From an uncultured Selenomonadales bacterium (lineage in GTDB: Bacteria > Bacillota > Negativicutes > Selenomonadales > Selenomonadaceae): a DNA stretch of 7,386 bases. The notes beneath the pieces were generated by a model. The model made no database searches and was not told the DNA's origin. It worked only from the letters and a program-made list of their open reading frames with translations. Positions 1 through 6,343 of this stretch are shown in pieces. A program made the translations under genes and the position numbers. Numbering within the stretch: the stretch's first letter is position 1; every line of letters begins with the position of its first letter. The DNA lies in the NCBI GenBank assembly GCA_946403735.1, contig CAMJAZ010000069.1, positions 1 through 7,386 on the forward strand, read 5' to 3'.

Positions 1-2
1 CA

Positions 3-221
3 TGCAATCACTGCGTGATTTGCCGTAAATTTTTCGTTACGGCAAATGACAGCCCTGAAGGAATAAAATAATCATACGCAGGGAAATGGAAACGCAATGA
101 AATAGAGAGGTTTTTTCGCCGAATCAAGAGATTTCGTCGAATCTTTACGCGGTATGATAAGTTAGACGTAGTCTTTAAGGGTTTTATTGTATTTGCTACC
201 GTAGTTGATTCTTTAATGTGA
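3..221 (+). pseudogene. IS5-like DDE transposase, degraded 3' end (cut by window edge)
   Basis: Reading codons from base 3, the stretch 75-218 encodes a typical IS5/IS4-superfamily transposase C-terminus. It contains RNEIERFF, then RRIKRFRRIFTRYDKLDV, then a hydrophobic tail, and stops at TGA 219-221. The family signature R-x3-E-x6-K is intact: R at 93-95, the catalytic Glu at 105-107 and K at 126-128. The Tyr expected three residues before the Arg is missing. An in-frame TAA lies at 69-71, and the 22 codons before it do not resemble the usual catalytic-core segment. Either the gene is broken or the transposase homology begins near base 72 after a junction. The rest of the element lies off the left edge. 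This is a remnant rather than an active gene as far as can be seen. The superfamily call is fairly sure; the subgroup is not. Confidence 0.72.
6..47. repeat. two interlocked perfect inverted repeats
   Basis: AATCAC (6-11) and GTGATT (15-20) pair perfectly across a 3-nt loop. ATTTGCCGTAA (18-28) and TTACGGCAAAT (37-47) pair perfectly over 11 bp across an 8-nt loop. The two structures share bases 18-20, so they would be mutually exclusive in one strand. CCCTG (53-57) and CAGGG (79-83) form a looser third pair. No T-tract follows on either strand, so this is not an obvious intrinsic terminator. It lies where the transposase homology is lost, and could belong to another element or be the edge of a rearrangement. 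Confidence 0.5.
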
Positions 222-261
222 ACACTACCTAGCTACAAGCTAATTCATAATGAAAAAATTT

Positions 262-309
262 TAAAAGTTAAAGTAAATCGCAAGCGTCCAATAGTGGCGC
301 TTATTTTTT
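262..309 (+). repeat. 48-bp intergenic repeat, copy A (hairpin plus T-tract)
   Basis: The copy is 45/48 identical to 1456-1503; the only differences are at 279-281 (CGC here, TTA there). Its right half holds an imperfect hairpin: AAGCG, a bulged T, CCA, loop ATAG, TGG, CGCTT, followed by A and six T. In plus orientation this looks like a rho-independent terminator, opposed to the neighbouring minus-strand gene. It lies just beyond the terminator of the 332-residue gene and between it and the IS remnant, so it could stop transcripts coming from the IS. Bases 222-261 hold nothing else recognisable beyond a short TAGCT/AGCTA palindrome. Confidence 0.75.
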
Positions 310-321
310 CGATTATAGCAC

Positions 322-356
322 AAAAAAAATCCCGCGTATACATCGTAGGAGTTTTT
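322..356 (-). terminator. intrinsic terminator of the 332-residue gene
   Basis: On the minus strand, TCC...GGGA flanks a stem containing a CG/CG pair and one mismatch, followed by eight T (complement of 322-329). The upstream A-run (complement of 352-356) can extend the stem against the T-tract. It begins 24 nt after the TAG stop of the gene. The stem is imperfect, so it may be weak. Because of the A-run and T-run on opposite sides, it could also act in the plus direction. Confidence 0.45.
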
Positions 357-379
357 ATGTACCGATTAAATTTTATCTA

Positions 380-1378
380 CTACAAATTTTTAACGACATC
401 AAGAAATTTTTTCACTTGCACAGCTATATTTCGATTGTATCTTAAAATGCCGTCATATTTAAAAGAAAATGAATTTGTATTGTTCTCTGTAACTATATCA
501 AAACTATCTAATTGTATATCTTTTATTACTTTGTAATTTATGATATTTCCGCCTGAAGTTCCGCCTGTACAAAAAGCGTCGGTAGTAAGTGCAAAGCCGT
601 CAGATAAATCCTCTCTGAACATCATAAAAACAATTTCAGATTCTTTGTACTTTCCACTGCAACACAAATTTCTTGCCATAGTTTTTTCTGCTTTGCTCAA
701 TTTGTCGTAATTGGATACAACTTCATAATATTGGTTGATAATTTGCCATACGCCATTCAATCCAAAAAGTCTACTAGCCAGTGCTTTCAACGCTTCCATA
801 GGCGTTTCTTGACGCCAAGCTAATTTGCAATTTTCAAAGACAATTTTTTTCGCGGCAAGTTCTTCGTCGGAATTTGCACGAATTTTAATTTTTGGAGTAG
901 AAAGCACTCCGATATATTTTTTGTCAGAAATGCGAATCGGTACGCTAAAATTTTCGCCGCAAAGATAAATTGTCGGATAATCCAAGTGTAACAAATTTGC
1001 AAGATCATCTTGATTCAGCGCAGTTATAACGGCATTGTCTATGATATTTTCGTCGTCAGTTTTTTCCATGAGAAATTTTTTCTTTTCACGAATACGCCGA
1101 ATAAATTCTAAATCGTCGTCACATTCGACACCAAGCGCCGCGCAAAGTTTTTGCGATAAATTTTTATCATTGGCAGAAATATTTTCAAGCGCTTCAGCTT
1201 CGTCATCATAAAATCTATCTTCAAGCCACTGCAAAAGTTCGCCGCTTTTAAAATATTTTACAGCTTTTTCAAGGTCGAAATTTTCGCGTAAATCTTCCAA
1301 TGTTTTAACTTCAAAATCATTTTTCAAAATGAGCGAAAAAGTTTTCTTCTTAGAAGAACTTTTAACTGTGTTATACAT
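380..1378 (-). CDS. uncharacterised 332-residue modular protein behind the R-M genes
   Basis: I do not recognise a named family. The start is ATG 1378, preceded by GGGAGG at 7-nt spacing; an in-frame TTG at 1393 overlaps that RBS and is rejected. Three segments are visible. Residues 14-85 form a helical module with FDLEKAVKYFKSGELLQWL, then acidic DRFYDDEAEALE and LCAALGVE, a pattern I believe recurs in Firmicute proteins without assigned function. Residues 134-185 are strand-rich (TIYLCGENFSVPI, YIGVLSTPKIKI). Residues 245-332, with EIVFMMFREDLSDGFALTTD and a closing amphipathic helix, resemble short bacterial PH-like domains. There is no signal peptide, membrane segment, nucleotide-binding loop or nuclease motif, so the protein is probably cytosolic. 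The gene follows res by 155 nt but has its own promoter. It may be an accessory or separate defence gene, or an unrelated passenger; function is unknown. Confidence 0.85.
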   Translation of the reverse strand: MYNTVKSSSKKKTFSLILKNDFEVKTLEDLRENFDLEKAVKYFKSGELLQWLEDRFYDDEAEALENISANDKNLSQKLCAALGVECDDDLEFIRRIREKKKFLMEKTDDENIIDNAVITALNQDDLANLLHLDYPTIYLCGENFSVPIRISDKKYIGVLSTPKIKIRANSDEELAAKKIVFENCKLAWRQETPMEALKALASRLFGLNGVWQIINQYYEVVSNYDKLSKAEKTMARNLCCSGKYKESEIVFMMFREDLSDGFALTTDAFCTGGTSGGNIINYKVIKDIQLDSFDIVTENNTNSFSFKYDGILRYNRNIAVQVKKFLDVVKNL

Positions 1379-1386
1379 TTCAAAGC

Positions 1387-1392
1387 CTCCCA
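1387..1392 (-). promoter_or_regulatory. ribosome binding site deciding the 1378 start
   Basis: The minus-strand GGGAGG lies 7 nt before ATG 1378, a near-consensus Shine-Dalgarno site. It overlaps the upstream in-frame TTG at 1393, which has no RBS of its own, so translation should begin at 1378 and the protein is 332 residues long. Confidence 0.8.
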
Positions 1393-1403
1393 AATTTTTT
1401 TAG

Positions 1404-1412
1404 ATTGTAACA
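1404..1412 (-). promoter_or_regulatory. extended -10 promoter for the 332-residue gene
   Basis: On the minus strand TGTTACAAT fits the extended -10 pattern TGnTAnAAT. No good -35 box sits 16-18 nt upstream, which is typical when an extended -10 compensates. Transcription would start near 1397, giving a leader of about 19 nt that includes the RBS. This, together with the terminator after res, argues that the gene is transcribed separately from the R-M genes. Confidence 0.5.
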
Positions 1413-1455
1413 TAAAAATTTTTCCAAGTCCTTATCTTACGGGACAATTTAAACC

Positions 1456-1503
1456 TAAAAGTTAAAGTAAATTTAAAGCGTCCAATAGTGGCGCTTATTT
1501 TTT
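1456..1503 (+). repeat. 48-bp intergenic repeat, copy B (hairpin plus T-tract)
   Basis: This is the second copy of the 262-309 repeat, in the same orientation. The hairpin halves AAGCG-CCA / TGG-CGCTT are conserved exactly; the three substitutions lie to the left of the hairpin. The T-tract (1498-1504) is one base longer than in copy A. An ACA plus A-run follows in both copies, so the repeat unit may extend into the adjacent minus-strand terminator. It lies between the res terminator and the promoter of the 332-residue gene, where a plus-pointing terminator would block antisense transcription into res. Confidence 0.75.
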
Positions 1504-1506
1504 TAC

Positions 1507-1532
1507 AAAAAAAAATTGTCGATTAACTCGAC
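1507..1532 (-). terminator. intrinsic terminator of the R-M operon
   Basis: On the minus strand GTCGA, loop GTTAA, TCGAC form a perfect 5-bp hairpin starting 1 nt after the res stop. Two A and then nine T follow (complement of 1507-1515). The stem is short but the U-tract is strong and the position is right. Confidence 0.7.
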
Positions 1533-1533
1533 G

Positions 1534-4344
1534 TTATATTTCACCATATTGTTCAAAAATATTATCAAGTTCGCCATTAGTCATTGCACTGCAAACTTTT
1601 TCGCGTACTTCGCTTTTAGACATATCAAGCCGCGTAAAAAATTTTTTACCAGCTAAATTTTTTTCACGGATAAGTTGTAATCGTCCCACAGCGTTATTCT
1701 TTTTTGCATACTCCGCTAAACCTTTCGCCTTCCCAATATTATCTCGGCGATTAGGATCGTGCGGCTCTAAAATATCAACTATATAGCCGTGTTCATCGTG
1801 ACGAACAATTAAAAAGTCAGGATAAAATGATTTAATTTCGTCGTGTTCGTTTCGGTACGGAATGCACAATGAAAAACTTTTCCCTACAGAATTTCTTATC
1901 CAACAAACAAAATCTTTACGTTGCCGCTCCTCATTCAAAATATTTTCTTCCCAACTGTTAAGCTTAACCGTTGCTGTACCAGTCTTTCTTTCAACGAACA
2001 AATGATCTTCATAAACTTTTCCTTCGGCGTCCTGCGTAAGGTTAATTGATTCAGACAAAGTAAAATTATGTTTGCTAACTTCGTCGCTGTCCGAAACAAT
2101 TTTGTCGTATTCACTGCGCCATTTATCAGTAAGCTTGACAGTTTCACGCCTGAATTTGTCATTCAGTTCATGGAATTTCTTTTTAGCAAATTGTTCAAGC
2201 TGTTCAAGGCATTTATCGTTCGACACGAAAAGTATCACGTCAATTTTGCAATTAATAATTCCGTCCGCGTCAGAAAATTTATTTACGTATTCTAGCCCAA
2301 TGCGTGAATCTTTAAAGCGCAATTCGGCTTGAGCAAATTGCCTGTCAATGTCCGCGTCCGTCGTCACGAATAAATTGGGATTGACAACTTGTTTAATAAT
2401 TTTGCCGTACGTACTAAGTACGGTTTCATTAAATCTGAATTTTCTAGTTTCTAGGCTAAGCGCTTCATATTCGCCAGAACTTTTTAGCTTGTCAATGTAC
2501 CTGCGAATAAGCATAACAATTTCATCAAGCGTAATGTTAAAAGCGCTACGACAAAGTCCACTGCGCGTAAGGAAATTTGAAATTTTCAACAGTGAATTTA
2601 AATAATCACTCGTCCGTACGCGTCCAACTTTATAAGTCAACAGCGCCATTTCATTAATAGCTTTTACAATTTCTGCGCGGTCGAAAGATTCTTCAATCGG
2701 CGTAATTTCTTTGTCAACATTTTCAAAAATTTCAGCAGGTTCAACATTATTCGGCTTGTCAATCGATTTGACAGGCAATTTTTTTTCGGCGGCTACGTCA
2801 TTACCTTTAACTGCAGGTGACGTTGAAGTTGTCGGCGGCTTGAAATTTTCAGCAGACGTTGTAACTTTATTATCAGCTGAAAAAAGATTATCTTTTGAAG
2901 TTGCCGTAGAAATTTTTTTACCGTGCCGCGCAGAAATGTTTGGAACACCTTCAACCGTCAACATCTTATTTTTTCTATTATTAATATTTTCGCCGATAAT
3001 TTCTGCGGGAATTGCGCCGCCATCCGATTGCTTGAAGGCGTCAACAATTTTTTGTACCGTCTCTTTGTCAAAATGCGGCAGATATAAATGAACTTCGTTT
3101 AAGGTGTCGTCAAGTTCAATTCGTCTTTGCAGTGGAGTCCGAATCATTCGCCCTAAAAGTTGCGCTATGTACGTTGAATCAACTGCGCGGCGAAATGACA
3201 TCATAGTTTCAGCTTGTGGACAATCCCAGCCCGTAGAAAGATTTTCTTTGAAAAACACAATTTTAATTTTATCGTTGCCCGCAATGCTAGACGGCTCGGC
3301 ATACGGTACGCGCAAATTATTTATCGGCAACTCTGCTTGACTTTGTCCAAAAGTATGAACGACTTCCCCAACTTCAAAATTTATTTTTGTCCGCGCAGAA
3401 ATTATTTTCAAACATTCATCAAGGTCTGTCGCTGAAATTTTATTTGCCGTACCATTTTCAACTTGAATGACAAAAATGGGATTAAAATTTTTTTCGCCCT
3501 GCTCACTAAGATATTGCCGCCAATGTTCGCATTTATTTTTCCATTCATCAGCCGCCGCCTCTAATACCGCCATATCTTTTGAAATAGTTTTATTTTTTTC
3601 ATCGTCGGGATAAAGGACAATTATTCTTTCTTTCAACAAGCCTGATGCTTGAACATCTTCATTTGTCACGGTGACTTTTTGAATGCCTGATGAACTATTC
3701 GACACCAAATTATTAAAACGTTCTGGCGTCGCTGACATACCGATAACCAACGGCGCGGGCGAAAGGTTATCTTCCACGCTACCTTTAATAAACTTTTGCA
3801 TTATCGTTGTAGCTCGTCCCGCCGCAATGCCTTTCATTCCGCGATGCGCTTCGTCGATTATGAAATAAATTTTCCCTGCCTTCGCCTTAATAGTATTTTG
3901 CAACGTCTGCCAAATTGTGAACTGCCTAGTATCTGACTTCTGCGTCAAGTTGCTACTCTTGCTCAACTTCTGCGTGTTCAAAAAATAAATTTTTCCGTCG
4001 TCAAAAAATTCTTTGTCAAAAGTACTTTCATCAATCATTACAAGTTGTGAATGGTTGATTCTGTCGGCATTGAAAAAAAATTTGTCCATTGACTGTTTAT
4101 TCAGCTCGGGCGAATCACTCAACCACACGAAAATTGCATCTGACTGCGCGGGATATTCTTCACTGCCGTGATAAACTTTTTCTACAAACGCCGCTAACAT
4201 TATCGTTTTACCTGCGCCAGTCGGGGCTGTAAATGAAATCGCTTGCGGCTCGCCGTCCTCAAAAAAATGTTGATACCCTCTTATAGAAAATTTCCTCAAC
4301 TTTTTCACAGCAAATTTTTGAAAGGGCATTAGTTCAAATTTCAT
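1534..4344 (-). CDS. res: type III restriction enzyme Res-like subunit (SF2 helicase-nuclease)
   Basis: This 936-residue protein is close to the usual 900-1000 residues for type III Res. The N-terminal half is an SF2 helicase: Q9 in MPFQK, Walker A TAPTGAGKT 39-47, DEAH 164-167, SATPE 204-208, motif V LSTGWDCPQ 369-377 and motif VI QLLGRMIRTP 395-404. A low-complexity Thr/Ser/Lys/Ala-rich linker spans about 472-545. The C-terminal region carries a likely PD-(D/E)xK nuclease: YPDFLI with D843, then VDILEPH with D857/E860 and His862 where Lys is usual, then KAKGLAEYA. In type III systems Res cuts DNA only with Mod, after ATP-driven communication between sites. ATG 4344 follows the mod stop by 4 nt, with GGGTGA across that stop as RBS, so the two genes should be translationally coupled. 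The stop is TAA. The helicase call is certain; type III assignment rests on the pairing with mod and on length. Confidence 0.92.
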   Translation of the reverse strand: MKFELMPFQKFAVKKLRKFSIRGYQHFFEDGEPQAISFTAPTGAGKTIMLAAFVEKVYHGSEEYPAQSDAIFVWLSDSPELNKQSMDKFFFNADRINHSQLVMIDESTFDKEFFDDGKIYFLNTQKLSKSSNLTQKSDTRQFTIWQTLQNTIKAKAGKIYFIIDEAHRGMKGIAAGRATTIMQKFIKGSVEDNLSPAPLVIGMSATPERFNNLVSNSSSGIQKVTVTNEDVQASGLLKERIIVLYPDDEKNKTISKDMAVLEAAADEWKNKCEHWRQYLSEQGEKNFNPIFVIQVENGTANKISATDLDECLKIISARTKINFEVGEVVHTFGQSQAELPINNLRVPYAEPSSIAGNDKIKIVFFKENLSTGWDCPQAETMMSFRRAVDSTYIAQLLGRMIRTPLQRRIELDDTLNEVHLYLPHFDKETVQKIVDAFKQSDGGAIPAEIIGENINNRKNKMLTVEGVPNISARHGKKISTATSKDNLFSADNKVTTSAENFKPPTTSTSPAVKGNDVAAEKKLPVKSIDKPNNVEPAEIFENVDKEITPIEESFDRAEIVKAINEMALLTYKVGRVRTSDYLNSLLKISNFLTRSGLCRSAFNITLDEIVMLIRRYIDKLKSSGEYEALSLETRKFRFNETVLSTYGKIIKQVVNPNLFVTTDADIDRQFAQAELRFKDSRIGLEYVNKFSDADGIINCKIDVILFVSNDKCLEQLEQFAKKKFHELNDKFRRETVKLTDKWRSEYDKIVSDSDEVSKHNFTLSESINLTQDAEGKVYEDHLFVERKTGTATVKLNSWEENILNEERQRKDFVCWIRNSVGKSFSLCIPYRNEHDEIKSFYPDFLIVRHDEHGYIVDILEPHDPNRRDNIGKAKGLAEYAKKNNAVGRLQLIREKNLAGKKFFTRLDMSKSEVREKVCSAMTNGELDNIFEQYGEI

Positions 4345-4348
4345 TCAA

Positions 4349-4354
4349 TCACCC
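4349..4354 (-). promoter_or_regulatory. res ribosome binding site overlapping the mod stop
   Basis: The minus-strand GGGTGA includes the TGA stop of mod and ends 4 nt before ATG 4344. Ribosomes finishing mod are placed to start res, which would keep methylase and nuclease production linked. Confidence 0.5.
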
Positions 4355-6316
4355 ACTTATTTTAAAATTATCTAGATAATCTTGGTAAAGCTGGTACGTC
4401 ACTTTGTCTTTGAAGTTGCTAATAATTTGCCGATAACCATAATTTGATTTAGTGCTGATGAAAATTGTATCAATCGACGGCTCGGCAGTTATCGCCTGTT
4501 CAAATTCGCTGTAATATGATTCGTCAATCAGCACGGCAAAATTATTTTCGCGCAGAATCAACATTGGCGGCAAATCTTTTTCATCTGCCACACTTGGACA
4601 CGCGCCACGACAGCCCGCTTGAAACCATAGCAACGGCAAAATTTCTTTGAAGTTCCTGCCCATTTCAACATAATCTTTGTTCAAAAAGCCCAGCTTGAAG
4701 TACGCCGCATTTGCCTTGAAACCGTCCGCCATTTCAATTTCTGTATCAAGATATTTCCCTTTCAGCGGCTCGCCGTTAATGTTATGCCCTTCGATACTGC
4801 AAACTGTTCGCGGCCACGTCACGTAACGCGCAATTCCCAATTTTTGCCATTCGTCATCATTTGGCGTATAACCTGCGCGGCGCAAATTTTTTTCTTCGGC
4901 GTCGGAAACTTCATTGTTCGTAACCATTATGCAACGCCTATTGCCGCCGTCCTGCGCATTCAGCAAATTTACCGCGTGCAACGTCGTTCCACTTCCTGCA
5001 AAAAAATCTACAATAAGCGCATTCGGTTTATCACCACAAACAGCACGAATACATTCTTTAACAGCGTATAAAGATTTTGGATAATCGAATCTTTTGTTGC
5101 CAAAAATTTTTGCAATCAACTTTGAACCATAACTGTTAGCATTAAATTCTTTTTTAGCCCAAACCGTCTTATATGTAAACCGAGTTTTCTTGCGGATAAT
5201 ATCAAATATTTCACGATTTTTATTCCACTCTACAGACAATTCATCAGTAATAGATTCAACATTATTTCTTGCGAATACCCATTTTTTTTCTACACCTTGA
5301 ACATCAATAGGATAAACTTCTATTACTCCGTCATCTCTTTTAATATTTGCCGAATTTGGATGAAAATCATTTGGGCAAACGTCACCAAATCCAATTATTT
5401 TCTCATCTTTTACAAATATTGGATAGAAACAATTTTTGGCATTTGTTCTCAAATTATTATTTCCTGAAACGTCTCTTAAAGGTCTAATGTCTGGCGTATC
5501 TTGTCTATCTTCTAAAGACAATAATTGATCTTTAGAAGGAAGAAGAAAGCATGCAAATTCATTTGTTATGCCGAAATTTTTTCCTTGATTGCCATTTGGA
5601 TTATGAATTATTGTTATACAAAATCTTGTATAGCCTTTAAAAATTTCTTCCAGCAGACAGCCCAAATGAAAAAGTTCGTTGTCGTCAATCGTGACAATTA
5701 AAACACCTGTTTTAGGATTTAAAATTTCTCTAGCAAGTTCAAGGCGCTTTTTCATCATAGACAGCCACTTACTGCTGCGGAAATCATCGCTGGCGTCAAC
5801 ATAATCATTGTTGTACTTCCAATCGCGAGCGCCCGTGTTATACGGCGGGTCAATGTAAATGCAATCGACTTTGCCAGCGTAAAGATATTTGAGAAGTTGG
5901 AGTGCGTGATAATTTTCCGCATCAATAAGCGCGTGCCAAAGTTTGGAATCAGGCGCATTGCAAACGGCGTCGATAGGTTGAAGGTACGGATAAATTGGAT
6001 CGCCGAATTGCGCGACGGTTACAAGTTCATTTAAGTTGAAAGTAAAAATTTTGTCGTCACGAATGCAAGAAACTTTGTCGTTGTCGATAGCAATAACGCG
6101 GAACATTTCATTGAGCTTGCCAGCCTTAAGTGCGACGAGGGAATTAACTTTGACTGGGACGTTGTAAAGCGGCGTACATTCGGGATTGTGATTTTCAAAG
6201 ACTAAGCCGAAGTCTTTAGTACGTTTCAATTCGGCAAGTTCCTTTTGAATGCGTCCGCGCAGAATTTCATCGGGAATTTGTAAAATTAAATCGTCGAGCG
6301 CAGAAATAAAAATCAC
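4349..6316 (-). CDS. mod: type III-like adenine-specific DNA methyltransferase (Mod)
   Basis: This 655-residue protein transfers a methyl group from S-adenosylmethionine, very probably to adenine N6, and should give specificity to the Res subunit. Motif IV DPPY is at 156-159 (IDPPYNTGARDW), and the AdoMet-binding motif DFFAGSGTT at 437-445. DPPY preceding FxGxG defines the beta class, as in EcoP1I/EcoP15I Mod. WLSMMKKRLELA (184-195) and IDDNE (210-214) are also typical. Residues 1-120, with FGLVFENHNPE (36-46) and a small strand-rich region, form an N-terminal extension. The presumed target-recognition region, about 226-410, lies between the motifs and is markedly poorer in GC than its flanks. 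Residues 520-655 form a C-terminal domain without recognised motifs. The start is uncertain: GTG 6316 lies inside the best RBS, and ATT 6307 is the alternative. The gene begins 27 nt after the thiamine pyrophosphokinase stop with no visible promoter between them. Confidence 0.93.
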   Translation of the reverse strand: MIFISALDDLILQIPDEILRGRIQKELAELKRTKDFGLVFENHNPECTPLYNVPVKVNSLVALKAGKLNEMFRVIAIDNDKVSCIRDDKIFTFNLNELVTVAQFGDPIYPYLQPIDAVCNAPDSKLWHALIDAENYHALQLLKYLYAGKVDCIYIDPPYNTGARDWKYNNDYVDASDDFRSSKWLSMMKKRLELAREILNPKTGVLIVTIDDNELFHLGCLLEEIFKGYTRFCITIIHNPNGNQGKNFGITNEFACFLLPSKDQLLSLEDRQDTPDIRPLRDVSGNNNLRTNAKNCFYPIFVKDEKIIGFGDVCPNDFHPNSANIKRDDGVIEVYPIDVQGVEKKWVFARNNVESITDELSVEWNKNREIFDIIRKKTRFTYKTVWAKKEFNANSYGSKLIAKIFGNKRFDYPKSLYAVKECIRAVCGDKPNALIVDFFAGSGTTLHAVNLLNAQDGGNRRCIMVTNNEVSDAEEKNLRRAGYTPNDDEWQKLGIARYVTWPRTVCSIEGHNINGEPLKGKYLDTEIEMADGFKANAAYFKLGFLNKDYVEMGRNFKEILPLLWFQAGCRGACPSVADEKDLPPMLILRENNFAVLIDESYYSEFEQAITAEPSIDTIFISTKSNYGYRQIISNFKDKVTYQLYQDYLDNFKISG

Positions 6317-6319
6317 CTC
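6314..6319 (-). promoter_or_regulatory. mod ribosome binding site (start ambiguous)
   Basis: The minus-strand GAGGTG is the only good Shine-Dalgarno match near the 5' end of mod. It overlaps GTG 6316, so it cannot serve that codon. The codon at proper spacing (6 nt) is ATT 6307-6305, a rare initiator. No in-frame ATG occurs until residue 71, inside conserved sequence. Confidence 0.5.
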
Positions 6320-6343
6320 ACTAAAAATTCAAGCGTCAGAAAT

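Larger units (their letters stand above)
1..240 (+). mobile_element. right end of an IS5-like insertion sequence (remnant)
   Basis: This is the DNA around the transposase remnant. IS5-family elements normally end a few tens of bases after the transposase stop, so the terminal inverted repeat is expected about 222-240, where the sequence reads GAACACTACCTAGCTAC. The matching left end is outside the window, so neither the repeat nor a target duplication can be verified and the boundary at 240 is approximate. The element reads against all other genes in the window. Confidence 0.45.

Noticed and set aside
1..230. Riboswitch or structured regulatory RNA at the left edge
   Set aside because: The hairpins first suggested one, but 75-218 translates into a clear transposase C-terminus and no plus-strand gene lies downstream to be regulated.
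294..536. 80-codon plus-strand open frame
   Set aside because: It begins inside repeat copy A, crosses the terminator and lies antisense to the 3' end of the 332-residue gene, with no RBS; its length is explained by the very AT-rich composition.
1379..1393. TTG start giving the 332-residue gene five extra residues
   Set aside because: The extra codons are the Shine-Dalgarno site and spacer of ATG 1378.
2711..3091. 126-codon plus-strand open frame inside res
   Set aside because: It is antisense to the low-complexity linker and adjoining part of Res; its sequence is the mirror of a repetitive coding region and shows no domain or RBS.
4784..5071. 95-codon plus-strand open frame inside mod
   Set aside because: It lies antisense to the AdoMet-binding motif region of Mod, which is clearly the coding strand.
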